A DNA stretch of 47,982 nt. Source: an uncultured Clostridia bacterium. GTDB taxonomy: Bacteria > Bacillota > Clostridia > Saccharofermentanales > Saccharofermentanaceae. Of this stretch, positions 35,599 through 44,995 are shown piece by piece. The position numbers were made by a program, and so were the translations under genes. The stretch is taken from positions 130,131 to 178,112 of the forward strand of contig CAMIYM010000006.1 in assembly GCA_946403085.1 (NCBI GenBank). The letters run 5' to 3'. Each line of letters opens with the position of its first letter. Position 1 is the first letter of the stretch. Below the pieces are notes generated by a model that saw only the letters and a list, made by a program, of their open reading frames with translations, had not been told where the DNA came from and ran no database searches.

Positions 35599-37290
35599 TC
35601 AGGATCCCTTCTTCTCAAGAAGGAATCTGTCAAAGTCACTTGCAGGTACAGGCTTGGAAAAATAATACCCCTGAATTATGGCACATCCAAGCTTCTTTAA
35701 CGCAAGATACTGCTCTTCTGTCTCCACACCTTCAGCAATTACCGGGACTCCCAGATAATCTGCGATATCGATGACAATACTGATCATTCGTGTATCATTC
35801 TGCTTTTCGAAAGCTGTTCTGATGAACATCATATCAAGCTTCAAGGCATCGAGAGGAAGCTCTGAGATCATATTAAGGGATGAGTATCCTGAACCAAAGT
35901 CATCCATCTCGATGAAGAACCCGTGTTCCCTCAGCATCTTTACCCTGTTAACGATAGAATCCGAATCGCTGACATATGCAGATTCCGTGATCTCAAGATA
36001 CAGGTCGCCTGTACTGATCCCGTTATCAGATACGATCTGTTCCATTGTATCCACGAGTTCCGGATCATACATTTCGGCACGTGACAGATTGACTGATACC
36101 GGAACTGATATTCCAAGCCTCTCCTTCCAGTCAGCGATCTTCTCTGCTGCCCTTCGCCATACATACTCATCAAGTTTTGCTATAAGGCCGTTCTCTTCGA
36201 AAAGCGGAACAAACTTACCGGGCGATATCATGCCGAGTGTCGGATGAGACCATCTGACGAGCGCCTCAGCACTGGATAAGACAGGCTTATCACCGCGGAT
36301 ATCGAACTTCGGCTGAAAATATACCATAAACTGTTTCTCAGCAAGCGCTTTGGGGAACTCATCCACCAGCTGTTCCGCAAAGAGTTCAGCATCGATCAAG
36401 GCCTCATCGAAATTGCTTACAGATACAGAGTATTTGTTGCGGATCTTGTCTGCAGCGATCTTTGCTCTGTCGAACCTGAGATGGATATCCAGCTTTTTGT
36501 CGCAGGAGGAATATACTCCGGCACGGATCTTGACCGCTGTATGAAGATCTTCACCTATCTCGGATATCTGATCAACTATGCTTGAATAATCTTCCCTGTG
36601 CGCGCAATAAACGAGGAAAGTATCTGCTGATTTGCGGCAGATAAAGCTGCCAGTATCAGAGAATACCTCTTCCAGACGCCCGGCTATCCTCTTAAGGATC
36701 TCATCGCCTTTTTCCATTCCGAAACGCTCATTTAAGACATGGAAATGATTGACGTCAAAGCAGATGGCATCTCTGTCAGCATTGGGATAGTATTTGTCGA
36801 ACTGGTTAACATAGCGGTAGAAATACTCGATCGTATAAAGACCTGTAAGTTCGTCTCTTTCAGTAGCGCTTATGATCTGACGGTCTTCAGCAAGTTCGAT
36901 GGAACGCGAGATACGCGCTTTGATAACATCGGGCTGTGGATAAGGCTTAGGTATGAAATCATAAGCACCTTTCTTAAGGCTCGTAACCTCAGAATCCTGA
37001 TCCGACGTAAGAACAATGACCGGTATACTTTTGAGATCAGGCTCTTCGCTTAAAAGTGCCAGAAGATCAAGTCCGCTCATCTTAGGCATCATCAGATCCA
37101 AAAGGATCAGTGATAATGTATTGCGGTTCTGCTTGATCATCTCATAAGCCATCTCACCGTCTTCGGCCTTAAGAACGTCATATTCTTCGGAAAGAATATT
37201 CTCGAGCATCTCGCGGTTGATATATTCGTCATCCGCAACAAGAATATTTCTTTTACCGCCTGCAAAAGCATCAGAATAATTATTCATCAT
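35599..37290 (-). CDS. REC / degenerate GGDEF / EAL response regulator (c-di-GMP phosphodiesterase)
   Basis: 563 residues. An N-terminal receiver domain has the acidic patch NILVADDEYIN and the phospho-acceptor in LILLDLMMPKMSG. A middle GGDEF-like domain (about 165-300) has lost its signature: FICRKSADTFLVYC stands where GGDEF belongs, so it is not a cyclase. The C-terminal EAL domain keeps the catalytic set: SAEALVRW, VNLSRAE, LEITES, MDDFGSGYSS, LKLDMMFI, IAEGVETEEQ and IIQGYYFSKP. It should hydrolyse c-di-GMP under control of phosphorylation. The start overlaps the kinase stop by 4 bp. Confidence 0.93.
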   Translation of the reverse strand: MMNNYSDAFAGGKRNILVADDEYINREMLENILSEEYDVLKAEDGEMAYEMIKQNRNTLSLILLDLMMPKMSGLDLLALLSEEPDLKSIPVIVLTSDQDSEVTSLKKGAYDFIPKPYPQPDVIKARISRSIELAEDRQIISATERDELTGLYTIEYFYRYVNQFDKYYPNADRDAICFDVNHFHVLNERFGMEKGDEILKRIAGRLEEVFSDTGSFICRKSADTFLVYCAHREDYSSIVDQISEIGEDLHTAVKIRAGVYSSCDKKLDIHLRFDRAKIAADKIRNKYSVSVSNFDEALIDAELFAEQLVDEFPKALAEKQFMVYFQPKFDIRGDKPVLSSAEALVRWSHPTLGMISPGKFVPLFEENGLIAKLDEYVWRRAAEKIADWKERLGISVPVSVNLSRAEMYDPELVDTMEQIVSDNGISTGDLYLEITESAYVSDSDSIVNRVKMLREHGFFIEMDDFGSGYSSLNMISELPLDALKLDMMFIRTAFEKQNDTRMISIVIDIADYLGVPVIAEGVETEEQYLALKKLGCAIIQGYYFSKPVPASDFDRFLLEKKGS

Positions 37291-40200
37291 TCGGCTCCTT
37301 TCTCATCTTCAGAAACACGGGGTCCGATTAGACTTCCCAGCGTCTCGAAAAGAACATCCTGCTGTATAGGTTTTGTAAGATGTGCATTAAGTCCTGCCTG
37401 CAGTGACCTCTGGACATCCTCGTCAAATGCATTGGCTGTAAGCGCGATTATCGGTATCTTCGCCGCGTCAGGCCTCTTCATAGCCCTTATCTTTCTGGTC
37501 GCTTCAAGGCCGTCCATCTCAGGCATGCGCATATCCATTAAGATCGCGGAATAGTAGCCCTCGGGATGCGATGCGAAAAGGTCTACTGCAATCTTTCCGT
37601 TCTGTGCGACGTCAGATAAGATCTCCCTGCTCTCCAGGATCATCTGAAGGATGTCTGCATTGACCTCCACATCCTCTGCTACAAGCACTCTGATACCTGT
37701 AAGATCAACAGGCTCTCCCGCACCGTTTTCTATCATCTTTTTCCTTGATGTACTGATGAACTCTTCAATGACATTTGTCGCAAACAGCGGCTTGGCGATA
37801 AAACTGTCAACACCGGAATTAAGAGCTTCATCAAGAATGTCATCCCATTTGTATGCCGTAAGTATTACGATAGCGGATTCGTTCCCAACGATCTCACGGA
37901 TCTTCCGCGTTGTCTCGATACCGTCCATTCCTGGCATCTGCCAGTCAACAAGTATCAGATTATATGGTTCATGACGGACATGGCGGAGATTGACCATCTG
38001 AATTCCTTCTTCTCCGCTGTTAGCGATCTCGGATGAAATGCCTGCGCCCTCGAGAACGAGTTTTGCATGTTCAGATGCAACCGGATCATCATCGATTATC
38101 AGCACTGAGAGATCACCCGGATGGATATTCAGTTCCTTCTCAATGCTGTGAACACGGTCTGAATCATTAAGTGTGACAGTAACAGTAAATGTCGTGCCCT
38201 CGTTCTTTTTGCTCTCGACTTCGATCGTTCCGTTCATCATATCAACGATATTCTTGGTTATGGCAAGTCCCAATCCTGATGAACCGTATTTGTTCGAATA
38301 TGAGACATCCTCCTGGGCAAAAGTATCGAAAAGATGCGGCAGGAAATCTTCACTGATACCGATTCCTGTATCTGAAATAACAAACTGCAGTGTCGATTTG
38401 TTATCAAACTGCGCTGTTCTCTGGATCTGGAAAGAGATACATCCTCCAGCAGGAGTGAACTTAACCGCATTTCCAAGTATATTGATCAATACCTGGCGCA
38501 GTTTCATACTGTCGCCAATGTAGTAATCGTCTATATTTCCCTTGATATTGCACTTGTAGTCCTGTCCCTTTTCGAGGCACTGGCCGCTGAACATCGTATT
38601 GATCGATTCAAGCATCCTGGAGAATGAGAACTCCTCATTCTTAAGTATCATGCGGCCGGATTCTATCCTCGACATGTCAAGGATGTCATTTATAAGGCTC
38701 AGGAGATGCTCTGCGGATGTCCCTATCTTCCTCAGATATTCTTTTGTCTTTTCCGGAGTTTCAGGATCATTCAAGGCGATATTATCAAGGCCTATTATGG
38801 CATTCATCGGCGTTCTGATCTCATGGCTCATGTTCGACAGGAATGCAGTCTTGGCTTTATTTGCCTGCTCAGATGATGCAAGTGCATCTCCAAGGGCCTG
38901 CTGCTGTGCCATATTCTTGCGCATCTCGGCATCGATTACCGTGAGACCCAAACCTATCGCATGTATCTTATGATCATCACGGTCTTCCATATGGCGGACG
39001 CCCGCGACTCTGATCATCTCGTAATACTCGAGGCCGTTTCTTCTTGCCAGATATCTGTAAGCAAGGATCTTTTCCCTGGAAAGTCCTTCCCTTATGTTAG
39101 AAGGATCAATGAACGAGATAAAGCCGTCACGGTAACTCTCATCGACATATTTATTGGCATAGTAAAGGAACCTTTCATGATAAGGGAACCTGACACCTTC
39201 CTCGGTCTGGTCCGTATCTTTGGAATCACCTCGGAAACAGATGCCTTCATCATTATCAAGATCAACATAATAAACACTGCGGTAATCTGACGACATAGCC
39301 GTTATCATGCTGTCCTGTCTGGAACGTTTCTTTTCTTCTTCAAGAAGCTTATCCTGAAGAGAGAGCTTCTCCTCCATCTGTTCCTGCTTAACTCTGTTTG
39401 CAGTCTCAATGCTTTCTTTCTCGACCAGGAGAACTGTATTCCGTCTAATCTGGCTGATTATGAAGATAAACATACTGATAAGGACAAGAGCGGCAAGAGC
39501 TGACAGGATAATACTCCTTACGATTATGCCATTAGTTACAGGCATGATCTTATCGGCAATGACATTCTCTGCGATAAGGTAAGTAAGCATCCAGTCAGTT
39601 CCCTGTATCGGGACATAGCTCATAGTCTCAGTCTTATCACCGTATGTAAAAGTGACTTCGCCTCTTTTTCCTGTGCTGAAATCATCTCTGAATTTCGCAT
39701 AATCTGTTCCATCGATGAACTCGGCTTTTTCGAAAGCATCAAGAAGGTTGTCTTCACTTGCAAGACCGCCTAAGACCATATCTGTCAGCGCTATTCCGTC
39801 TCTCGTATAGATATTGCAGAAAGTAGCTCCGGAGCCGTCAGACTTTACGGAAACACCCTGAAGCATTTCATCCATGTCGATCTCCATAAAACATGCCATG
39901 AAATTCTTGCCTGAAAGGGATTTGTCCTTAACCGGAACTGCGATAATGACCTTCTTGTCTTTACTCTTGATATTGAAGATCGAGATCTCCGGACCGCTGA
40001 TATTCTTATAATCGATATCATACTCATCGATATTGGTCTGCGTACCCAGAGATGTATAGATAAGACCGTCTTCATCGACGAAAGCAAATTTCTCAAGCTT
40101 ATATAGCCGCTTCATCCTCGCCTGATAAGCCTGAAGATGCTCCATATCAGAAAGATCCGCATCATTCATGAGTTCAAGAGCAACATTAAGATCATCTATC

Positions 40201-40406
40201 TTTTTCGAAAGGTTTGCAGATACGACCTCTTCACGTCTTCCTGCAAGCTCATCCAGATAGAAAAGGCTTACGGCTTCTACAGCCTTAGTAGTGTCATTCG
40301 TAGCCATTAAGCCGGTAAGTATCGTTCCGACAGTCAAAACAAGAATAAAGATTATTCCGCCAATAACAGCTACAGTTACAGTACTCTTATTCCTGGTGCT
40401 CTTCAT
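37287..40406 (-). CDS. Hybrid sensor histidine kinase with two receiver domains
   Basis: 1039 residues. TM1 (about 10-33), an extracytoplasmic Cache-like sensor (about 35-280), TM2 (about 294-319), a coiled linker, a PAS-like region (about 365-500), HisKA with His528 in SNMSHEIRTPMNAIIGL, an HATPase with GSSGLGLAITKNIVDMM, and two receivers (LILVDWQMPGMDGIETT and AILMDMRMPEMDGLEAT). I use ATG 40406 (AGGGAA upstream); the frame is open 31 codons further. A loose -35/-10 cannot be assigned. It heads an operon with the REC-EAL gene and Hpt, so it likely drives a multistep relay. The ligand is unknown. Confidence 0.9.
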   Translation of the reverse strand: MKSTRNKSTVTVAVIGGIIFILVLTVGTILTGLMATNDTTKAVEAVSLFYLDELAGRREEVVSANLSKKIDDLNVALELMNDADLSDMEHLQAYQARMKRLYKLEKFAFVDEDGLIYTSLGTQTNIDEYDIDYKNISGPEISIFNIKSKDKKVIIAVPVKDKSLSGKNFMACFMEIDMDEMLQGVSVKSDGSGATFCNIYTRDGIALTDMVLGGLASEDNLLDAFEKAEFIDGTDYAKFRDDFSTGKRGEVTFTYGDKTETMSYVPIQGTDWMLTYLIAENVIADKIMPVTNGIIVRSIILSALAALVLISMFIFIISQIRRNTVLLVEKESIETANRVKQEQMEEKLSLQDKLLEEEKKRSRQDSMITAMSSDYRSVYYVDLDNDEGICFRGDSKDTDQTEEGVRFPYHERFLYYANKYVDESYRDGFISFIDPSNIREGLSREKILAYRYLARRNGLEYYEMIRVAGVRHMEDRDDHKIHAIGLGLTVIDAEMRKNMAQQQALGDALASSEQANKAKTAFLSNMSHEIRTPMNAIIGLDNIALNDPETPEKTKEYLRKIGTSAEHLLSLINDILDMSRIESGRMILKNEEFSFSRMLESINTMFSGQCLEKGQDYKCNIKGNIDDYYIGDSMKLRQVLINILGNAVKFTPAGGCISFQIQRTAQFDNKSTLQFVISDTGIGISEDFLPHLFDTFAQEDVSYSNKYGSSGLGLAITKNIVDMMNGTIEVESKKNEGTTFTVTVTLNDSDRVHSIEKELNIHPGDLSVLIIDDDPVASEHAKLVLEGAGISSEIANSGEEGIQMVNLRHVRHEPYNLILVDWQMPGMDGIETTRKIREIVGNESAIVILTAYKWDDILDEALNSGVDSFIAKPLFATNVIEEFISTSRKKMIENGAGEPVDLTGIRVLVAEDVEVNADILQMILESREILSDVAQNGKIAVDLFASHPEGYYSAILMDMRMPEMDGLEATRKIRAMKRPDAAKIPIIALTANAFDEDVQRSLQAGLNAHLTKPIQQDVLFETLGSLIGPRVSEDEKGAE

Positions 40407-40570
40407 GCTATATTTCCCTACAATGCGTTGTAGAATAATCAAATGCCGCTCTTTACCATTCAGAGAAACATCCATTATTAGAAGAATTATAACACGCAAA
40501 TAAAGAATTCTTGATTATTTTAATAGGAACAAAGTATGAACATATCCCAAAGGCGTAGTATAGTAAGGGA

Positions 40571-40603
40571 AAACGGAGTTACCTTTATGGCAACTCCGTT
40601 TTT
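40571..40603 (-). terminator. Intrinsic terminator after the LRR lipoprotein gene
   Basis: A 10-bp perfect stem (40571-40580 with 40592-40601), with two more pairs inside, and T-runs on both sides. It lies just past the stop at 40616 and separates this gene from the kinase operon. Confidence 0.87.
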
Positions 40604-40615
40604 AAACTGATTTAA

Positions 40616-41512
40616 TTAAGCGTATTCCTTGTTCACCGGTTTACAAAATACTTCATCAAAATGAGTATCCGCCCAAGAACCACTTACTACCTTTACAGTA
40701 TATTCCTTGTCATACATGTCAAAGGCAGGAAGGCTTTTACTCCCCCAGTCCTCCAATTCCATCTCTTCAGGTACAACAAAAGTCTTTTCAACACCTTTTT
40801 CAGTCTGAAAAGCATACATACCAACTACCTTCAAGTTTTTGGGCAGTGTAATGGTTTCCAAAGACTCACATCCTGAAAAAGCATAATTATCAATTGTCGT
40901 AACCGAATCAGGAATACTAATATTCTTCAGTGACTTACAGTTTTTAAAAGCATTTATACCTATTCTGGTTATATCACCTTCAATGGTAACTGTCTCAAGA
41001 GATTTATCTCCTAAGAAGCACAAATCCGAGATTTCTGTAACACCTTGTGGAATAGTGATTTCCTTTAAATTCGGGGAATTGTTGATCGAAGAAATTTTCG
41101 TAAGATTAGCAGGAAGTTTAACTGTTTCAAGCGTTTCAGAACGGTTTAGCAGTGACTTAAGATCAATATCATCATCACTTTCAAAAGAAACATGTTTGAC
41201 AATACCATCAGATAAATCACAACAAATCTCAACACCTGCAGGTATAACAAGTGTCTCCTGCTTCTTACCTTCTTCAGTCAGACCAGCCAGTTGAAGTCTT
41301 GATTCGTATTCGTGAATAATGAAATAGTCATTATTGGCTTTCTGATCGGCTTCTCGATCATTATCCTTATCATAATCATCGTCGTCTTCAACAGCTGTAG
41401 TTCTATCAGACTTATCATCTCTATGTTTAGATGATTTATTTCCTTTCGAACAAGCCGCTGCGCCTAAAACCATACCCAAAACAAGAATTACTGATAAGAT
41501 TTTCTTTTTCAT
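40616..41512 (-). CDS. Lipoprotein with BspA-type leucine-rich repeats
   Basis: 298 residues. A lipoprotein signal peptide ends at Cys21 (LGAAAC), then a Lys/Asp-rich linker (about 22-60). From about residue 90 on there are tandem LRR_5/BspA-type repeats, each with a pattern like SLETVTIEGDITRIGINAFKNC and SLKNISIPDSVTTIDNYAFSGC, about 23 residues long, four or five units. BspA-like proteins bind host or matrix proteins or other bacteria. RBS AAGGG. TATAAT at 41568-41573 could be its -10 box. LspA in this window would process it. Confidence 0.88.
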   Translation of the reverse strand: MKKKILSVILVLGMVLGAAACSKGNKSSKHRDDKSDRTTAVEDDDDYDKDNDREADQKANNDYFIIHEYESRLQLAGLTEEGKKQETLVIPAGVEICCDLSDGIVKHVSFESDDDIDLKSLLNRSETLETVKLPANLTKISSINNSPNLKEITIPQGVTEISDLCFLGDKSLETVTIEGDITRIGINAFKNCKSLKNISIPDSVTTIDNYAFSGCESLETITLPKNLKVVGMYAFQTEKGVEKTFVVPEEMELEDWGSKSLPAFDMYDKEYTVKVVSGSWADTHFDEVFCKPVNKEYA

Positions 41513-41701
41513 TTTCTTTTCCCTTCTTCCTATTCAAAATCACTAAAAAATCTTTGATTCGAATAAAAGTATTATATCAAATTTTCGCTTTACATATCAT
41601 ATTTCCGATTTGCAGATCAAACACGCTATTTCCTTATCCATATGTTCAAATAATTTCACGTTATATTTAAACCAACGTCTCAATCATGGGCTTTTCAAGG
41701 C

Positions 41702-41734
41702 AAAACAAAAGGAGCTACCCGTTAAGGTAACTCC
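41702..41734 (-). terminator. Hairpin terminator beyond repeat copy 1
   Basis: A 10-bp stem with one G:T pair (41710-41719 with 41725-41734), a 5-nt loop and TTTTGTTTTG on the minus strand. It backs up the terminator inside repeat copy 1. The rest of the gap 41513-41744 holds no gene that I can see. Confidence 0.7.
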
Positions 41735-41744
41735 TCTATGGTGG

Positions 41745-41954
41745 GAAGAGGTGGTTCTAATAGTGCATTTTTTCGGGTTTGCTGAAAACCAATAAATCAA
41801 ATGCTTTGAAGATCACTTCGAGCTCGTAAAGCAAGGCTTAAACCACGCTTAAACCAATAAAAAAGAAAAATTACATACTCAGTGGGAACCAAAAAGACCG
41901 GGTACGAATGTCGTTACCCGGTCTCTTTTTGATGCATATCAGATCATTACTTTA
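41745..41954. repeat. Direct repeat, copy 1 (210 bp)
   Basis: Nearly identical to 45221-45430 in the same orientation: 210 positions without gaps, three differences (near 41767, 41788 and 41915). It covers the last 8 bases of the frameshifted gene, a bidirectional terminator and about 150 bp of AT-rich DNA with the twice-repeated GCTTAAACCA. No transposase or tRNA is inside. Confidence 0.95.
41895..41930 (-). terminator. Terminator inside repeat copy 1
   Basis: A perfect 10-bp stem (41895-41904 with 41915-41924), a 10-nt loop, T-run on plus (41926-41930) and A-run on the other side. It ends the gene at 41947 and is present again in copy 2. Confidence 0.88.
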
Positions 41955-42337
41955 CCTTGATCGTGAATGTTACCGTCTTGGTTCCACTTCTATGAGATGA
42001 ATCGCCCGATGCAGTAACTCTGCAGGTAACCTTATATGTACCCTTCTTCAATCTCTTCTTAATGGTAACCTTGCCCGTTGTGGCATTGATCTTGAAATAT
42101 TTCTTATATTTCTTGGACTTGCCGCGCTTTACGCCCGTAAGCTTATATGTCACTTTACCCTGAGCGTTGCTGACGTTCATGACTTTTGCACGAGCAACAG
42201 TCTGCTTCTTTTTCTTCAGTTGCTTCGGTCGCAGACTCTTCAGGCTGCTGAACTGTCTCGTCCGCTAACACGATAGCCGGAACCATTCCGACGATCAGAG
42301 CCATGCTGACAGAAAACGCCAATAAACGCTTTAACAT
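41947..42337 (-). pseudogene. Secreted protein with Lys-rich C-terminal module, frameshifted
   Basis: The first frame (from 42337) encodes a signal peptide (LKRLLAFSVSMALIVGMVPA) and an acidic linker, then reads off to a stop; the second frame, one base off, encodes KKQTVARAKVMNVSNAQGKV through a basic beta-rich module to VTFTIKVK and stop. The two frames meet at an A5 run (42209-42213); one A fewer would give an intact ~129-residue secreted protein. The C-terminal module resembles the repeated Lys/Val modules found at the end of large clostridial secreted proteins. Mutation, slippage-based variation or an assembly error are all possible. Confidence 0.68.
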
Positions 42338-42465
42338 AATTATAGATCCCCCTTTAAGTCACACTACTGTGTACAGTAGCTAGATTATAGACCAGCTATT
42401 TTTTCAAATGGAATTAACGGCTTCCACTAAACTGTGACTGTTATTTATTGGAAAAGATCTAAAAC

Positions 42466-44898
42466 TCAATTACCGCGGAGTTCGTCCAATGCATCGACGT
42501 ACATGTGCTCGTCGGTCATTCCCTCTTCGCTTCTGAGCCTGAACGAATAAGCGATCTTTATGGTAATGCTCTTATCATCGACCGATATTATTGATTCTAT
42601 CTGCTCTTTCAGCTTTTCGGCGACAGCTTTGATAGAATCGCGCGAATCGGCGTAAGTGACCACTGCCAATACCGAGTCGTTCGGTCTTGCGACAATGCCC
42701 GTATCGCCAACTTCATCGACTATCTCATCAACGATCCTCTGGAGAACACTGTCAGAGAATTCTTTGCCGTAATCTTTAAGGATACGGTCGCTCTTCGTGT
42801 TCTTTAACAGGATCAGTCCGTAATCCCTATTGAAGGAGTGATACTGATCGGAAAATTCCGCAATTGCTTTTAGAAAAGAGTATGTATTCTTTACGCCTGT
42901 AACTTCATCGACCTCGGGAGCCGTTCCGAACTCGCCGAGATTCTTTTTGGCTTCATCCATATCGATCAGGTAACCCATTATTCCGACAATCTCACCATCA
43001 CGATAGACGGGAAATTTAATAACAGCCGTGCTATGCGTAACCCCGTCGATTATGCACTCGCACGGTCTTACAAAAATACTGCTCCCGTGATTCAGGATAT
43101 CATTTTCACTATCGCCGTATGCGCTGTCAGTCAAATGCCATTTCATGTCTTCGCCGCGTTTGCCGATTATCTCGTCCGCGGAATCAAGCCTGAAATAGTC
43201 AAGAAAAGCTTTGCTCGCACCGATGTACCTGCGTTCCTTGTCCTTCCAGAAGAACTTGATGTTCGATCCCCACAAAATGTTATACCAGAGCAGAGAATTC
43301 TCCTCGGAATTGATCATGTTTCCGACCGAAGCACCTTTCTCAAGGATAGTCTTTGATGAAACTTCGGACAAAGGCTTGATGCAATACAGAAATTCCTTAC
43401 CGTTTGAACCGGGCTGCATAAGGATCGTGGCCGTCACCCAATGAAAGTTTCCTTCTTCGTCCTTGAACCTGAAAGCCTCCTCGATGAAACCGACCGGACT
43501 CTTCTTGATCCTGTCGCCGAAAGTCGAGAAATCCATGAATTCAATGTAGCGCGCTCTGTCATTGGGATGAATGCTCCTGTTTGCCATCATCTCAGTGGAC
43601 TTGTGCATGTCCATCTTCTCAGGTCCCTGGAAGAACCTGAACTTGCCGAGTATCGGCGTAACCCTCTGCTCTTCGGGGCAAAACAGCAGAACTACCACAA
43701 AGAGATGGGAAAGCTCACGTAGCCTGTAATCCAGTTCCTCCGTCTTCTCCCGTTCCTTACTGACCGTGATGTTATAGATGGAAGCCTTGATCATGTGGCT
43801 TCCGTCATTCTCCGCAACTTCGCGGGCGACAAGTCTCAGATAATGTCCACCTGCGGAATAGTAAAATTCTTCTTGTTTCTTGGTCTTGGCCAAAAGCTCC
43901 GCAAAGGTACGATACTGATTAAGGAGCGGGGATCCCGGCATATAGATCTTCCCGTCAGCTTCTATGTTATTCGGAAGCTCGTCAAAGATCTGCAGTTTGT
44001 ATGCATCATTCATGAAGAGCGTTCTGAAGTCAGTTCCGTCATAGACTATGAGTTCAAGCGGTGCGTCAGTACTCCTTACATGGTATTCGGCACCGTCGTA
44101 GAAAGCAGTCCATTTGCGTGCCTCTGTCTTTATGCCTTTTCCGCTGACGTTGGCAAAAGCTTCTTCGAGCGGCAGCGGCTTTCCGTAAAAGTATCCCTGA
44201 AGTCTTCCGCAGCCGATCTCATGAAGGAAGTCTTTTTCTTCTTCCGTCTCAACGCCTTCCGCGAGAGTCTTTATTCCGATATCCTTTGCCATCGTTATGA
44301 GTGCTTTCACAATGGCCTTGGACTTAACGTTCATAGACGAAAGGAACTTCATGTCGAGCTTGATGACGTCAACATTGAAGTCCTTGAGAAGGTTCAAAGA
44401 TGAATAACCGCTCCCGAAATCGTCCATCCAAACGGCGAAACCTTTTTCGCGGAAGCCTTCGATCACTTCCTGCATGAAATCGCCGTCGGTAATCATCATG
44501 CTCTCAGTAATCTCAACATGTATGTAATCACGCGGGATGTCATACTTGTTTACTGCATTCTCGAGCACTTCGAGCATGTCGCAGGTCAGGAAATCGAGTC
44601 TTGAGAAATTTATGGATACCGGAACCATGTCCAGATCGGCTATTAGCCTGTCGTGAATGTCGCTGCAGACCTTCTCGATCATGAAGATATCGAGTTTATA
44701 TATGAGTTCCGCCTCTTCAAGCGAAGTGATGAACTGTGCAGGCGAAAGGAATCCGTATTCAGGATCTATCCAGCGTGCAAGAGACTCAAAGCCGCAAAGC
44801 TCACCAGTGAGCGTCCGGATAACGGGTTGATAATAGACTTTGATCCAACCGTTGGCGATCGCATCGTCTATCCTGTTGACTACGTGTTGTTCCAGCAT
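42466..44898 (-). CDS. EAL - PAS - GGDEF-like signalling protein
   Basis: About 810 residues with the EAL domain first, opposite to the common order. The EAL domain (about 10-250) has an ESL variant of the signature (FESLARW) but retains SINFSRLDF, VEITESM, MDDFGSGYSS, VIKLDMKFL, LAEGVETEEE and LQGYFYGKP, so hydrolysis of c-di-GMP is likely. One or more PAS-type regions fill about 270-650. The C-terminal GGDEF-like domain (about 650-800) has RPNDSVLAVV in place of GGDEF and is probably inactive. No transmembrane segment is seen. I use ATG 44898, after AGGGA; another ATG lies five codons upstream. Confidence 0.85.
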   Translation of the reverse strand: MLEQHVVNRIDDAIANGWIKVYYQPVIRTLTGELCGFESLARWIDPEYGFLSPAQFITSLEEAELIYKLDIFMIEKVCSDIHDRLIADLDMVPVSINFSRLDFLTCDMLEVLENAVNKYDIPRDYIHVEITESMMITDGDFMQEVIEGFREKGFAVWMDDFGSGYSSLNLLKDFNVDVIKLDMKFLSSMNVKSKAIVKALITMAKDIGIKTLAEGVETEEEKDFLHEIGCGRLQGYFYGKPLPLEEAFANVSGKGIKTEARKWTAFYDGAEYHVRSTDAPLELIVYDGTDFRTLFMNDAYKLQIFDELPNNIEADGKIYMPGSPLLNQYRTFAELLAKTKKQEEFYYSAGGHYLRLVAREVAENDGSHMIKASIYNITVSKEREKTEELDYRLRELSHLFVVVLLFCPEEQRVTPILGKFRFFQGPEKMDMHKSTEMMANRSIHPNDRARYIEFMDFSTFGDRIKKSPVGFIEEAFRFKDEEGNFHWVTATILMQPGSNGKEFLYCIKPLSEVSSKTILEKGASVGNMINSEENSLLWYNILWGSNIKFFWKDKERRYIGASKAFLDYFRLDSADEIIGKRGEDMKWHLTDSAYGDSENDILNHGSSIFVRPCECIIDGVTHSTAVIKFPVYRDGEIVGIMGYLIDMDEAKKNLGEFGTAPEVDEVTGVKNTYSFLKAIAEFSDQYHSFNRDYGLILLKNTKSDRILKDYGKEFSDSVLQRIVDEIVDEVGDTGIVARPNDSVLAVVTYADSRDSIKAVAEKLKEQIESIISVDDKSITIKIAYSFRLRSEEGMTDEHMYVDALDELRGN

Positions 44899-44928
44899 CC
44901 GACAATCCCTCATTTTTGTGATTAATTA

Positions 44929-44958
44929 ATTATACTAGAAGACAGAGAGGAAAAGCAA
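44929..44958 (-). promoter_or_regulatory. Promoter of the EAL-PAS gene
   Basis: Minus strand: TTGCTT (44953-44958), 18-bp spacer, perfect TATAAT (44929-44934). The start lies about 25 bp before ATG 44898, which supports that start over the ATG at 44913. Confidence 0.55.
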
Positions 44959-44995
44959 AAAACTTTTACAAGTTCCGGACGGACGCGAGATCGGA

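Noticed and set aside
41745..41954. Repeat as an insertion sequence, integron attC site or tRNA-derived att site
   Set aside because: No transposase, no terminal inverted repeats, no attC core sites and no tRNA fold were found in either copy.
43795..44403. 202-codon plus-strand frame inside the EAL-PAS gene
   Set aside because: Antisense to the conserved EAL motifs; no start signal.
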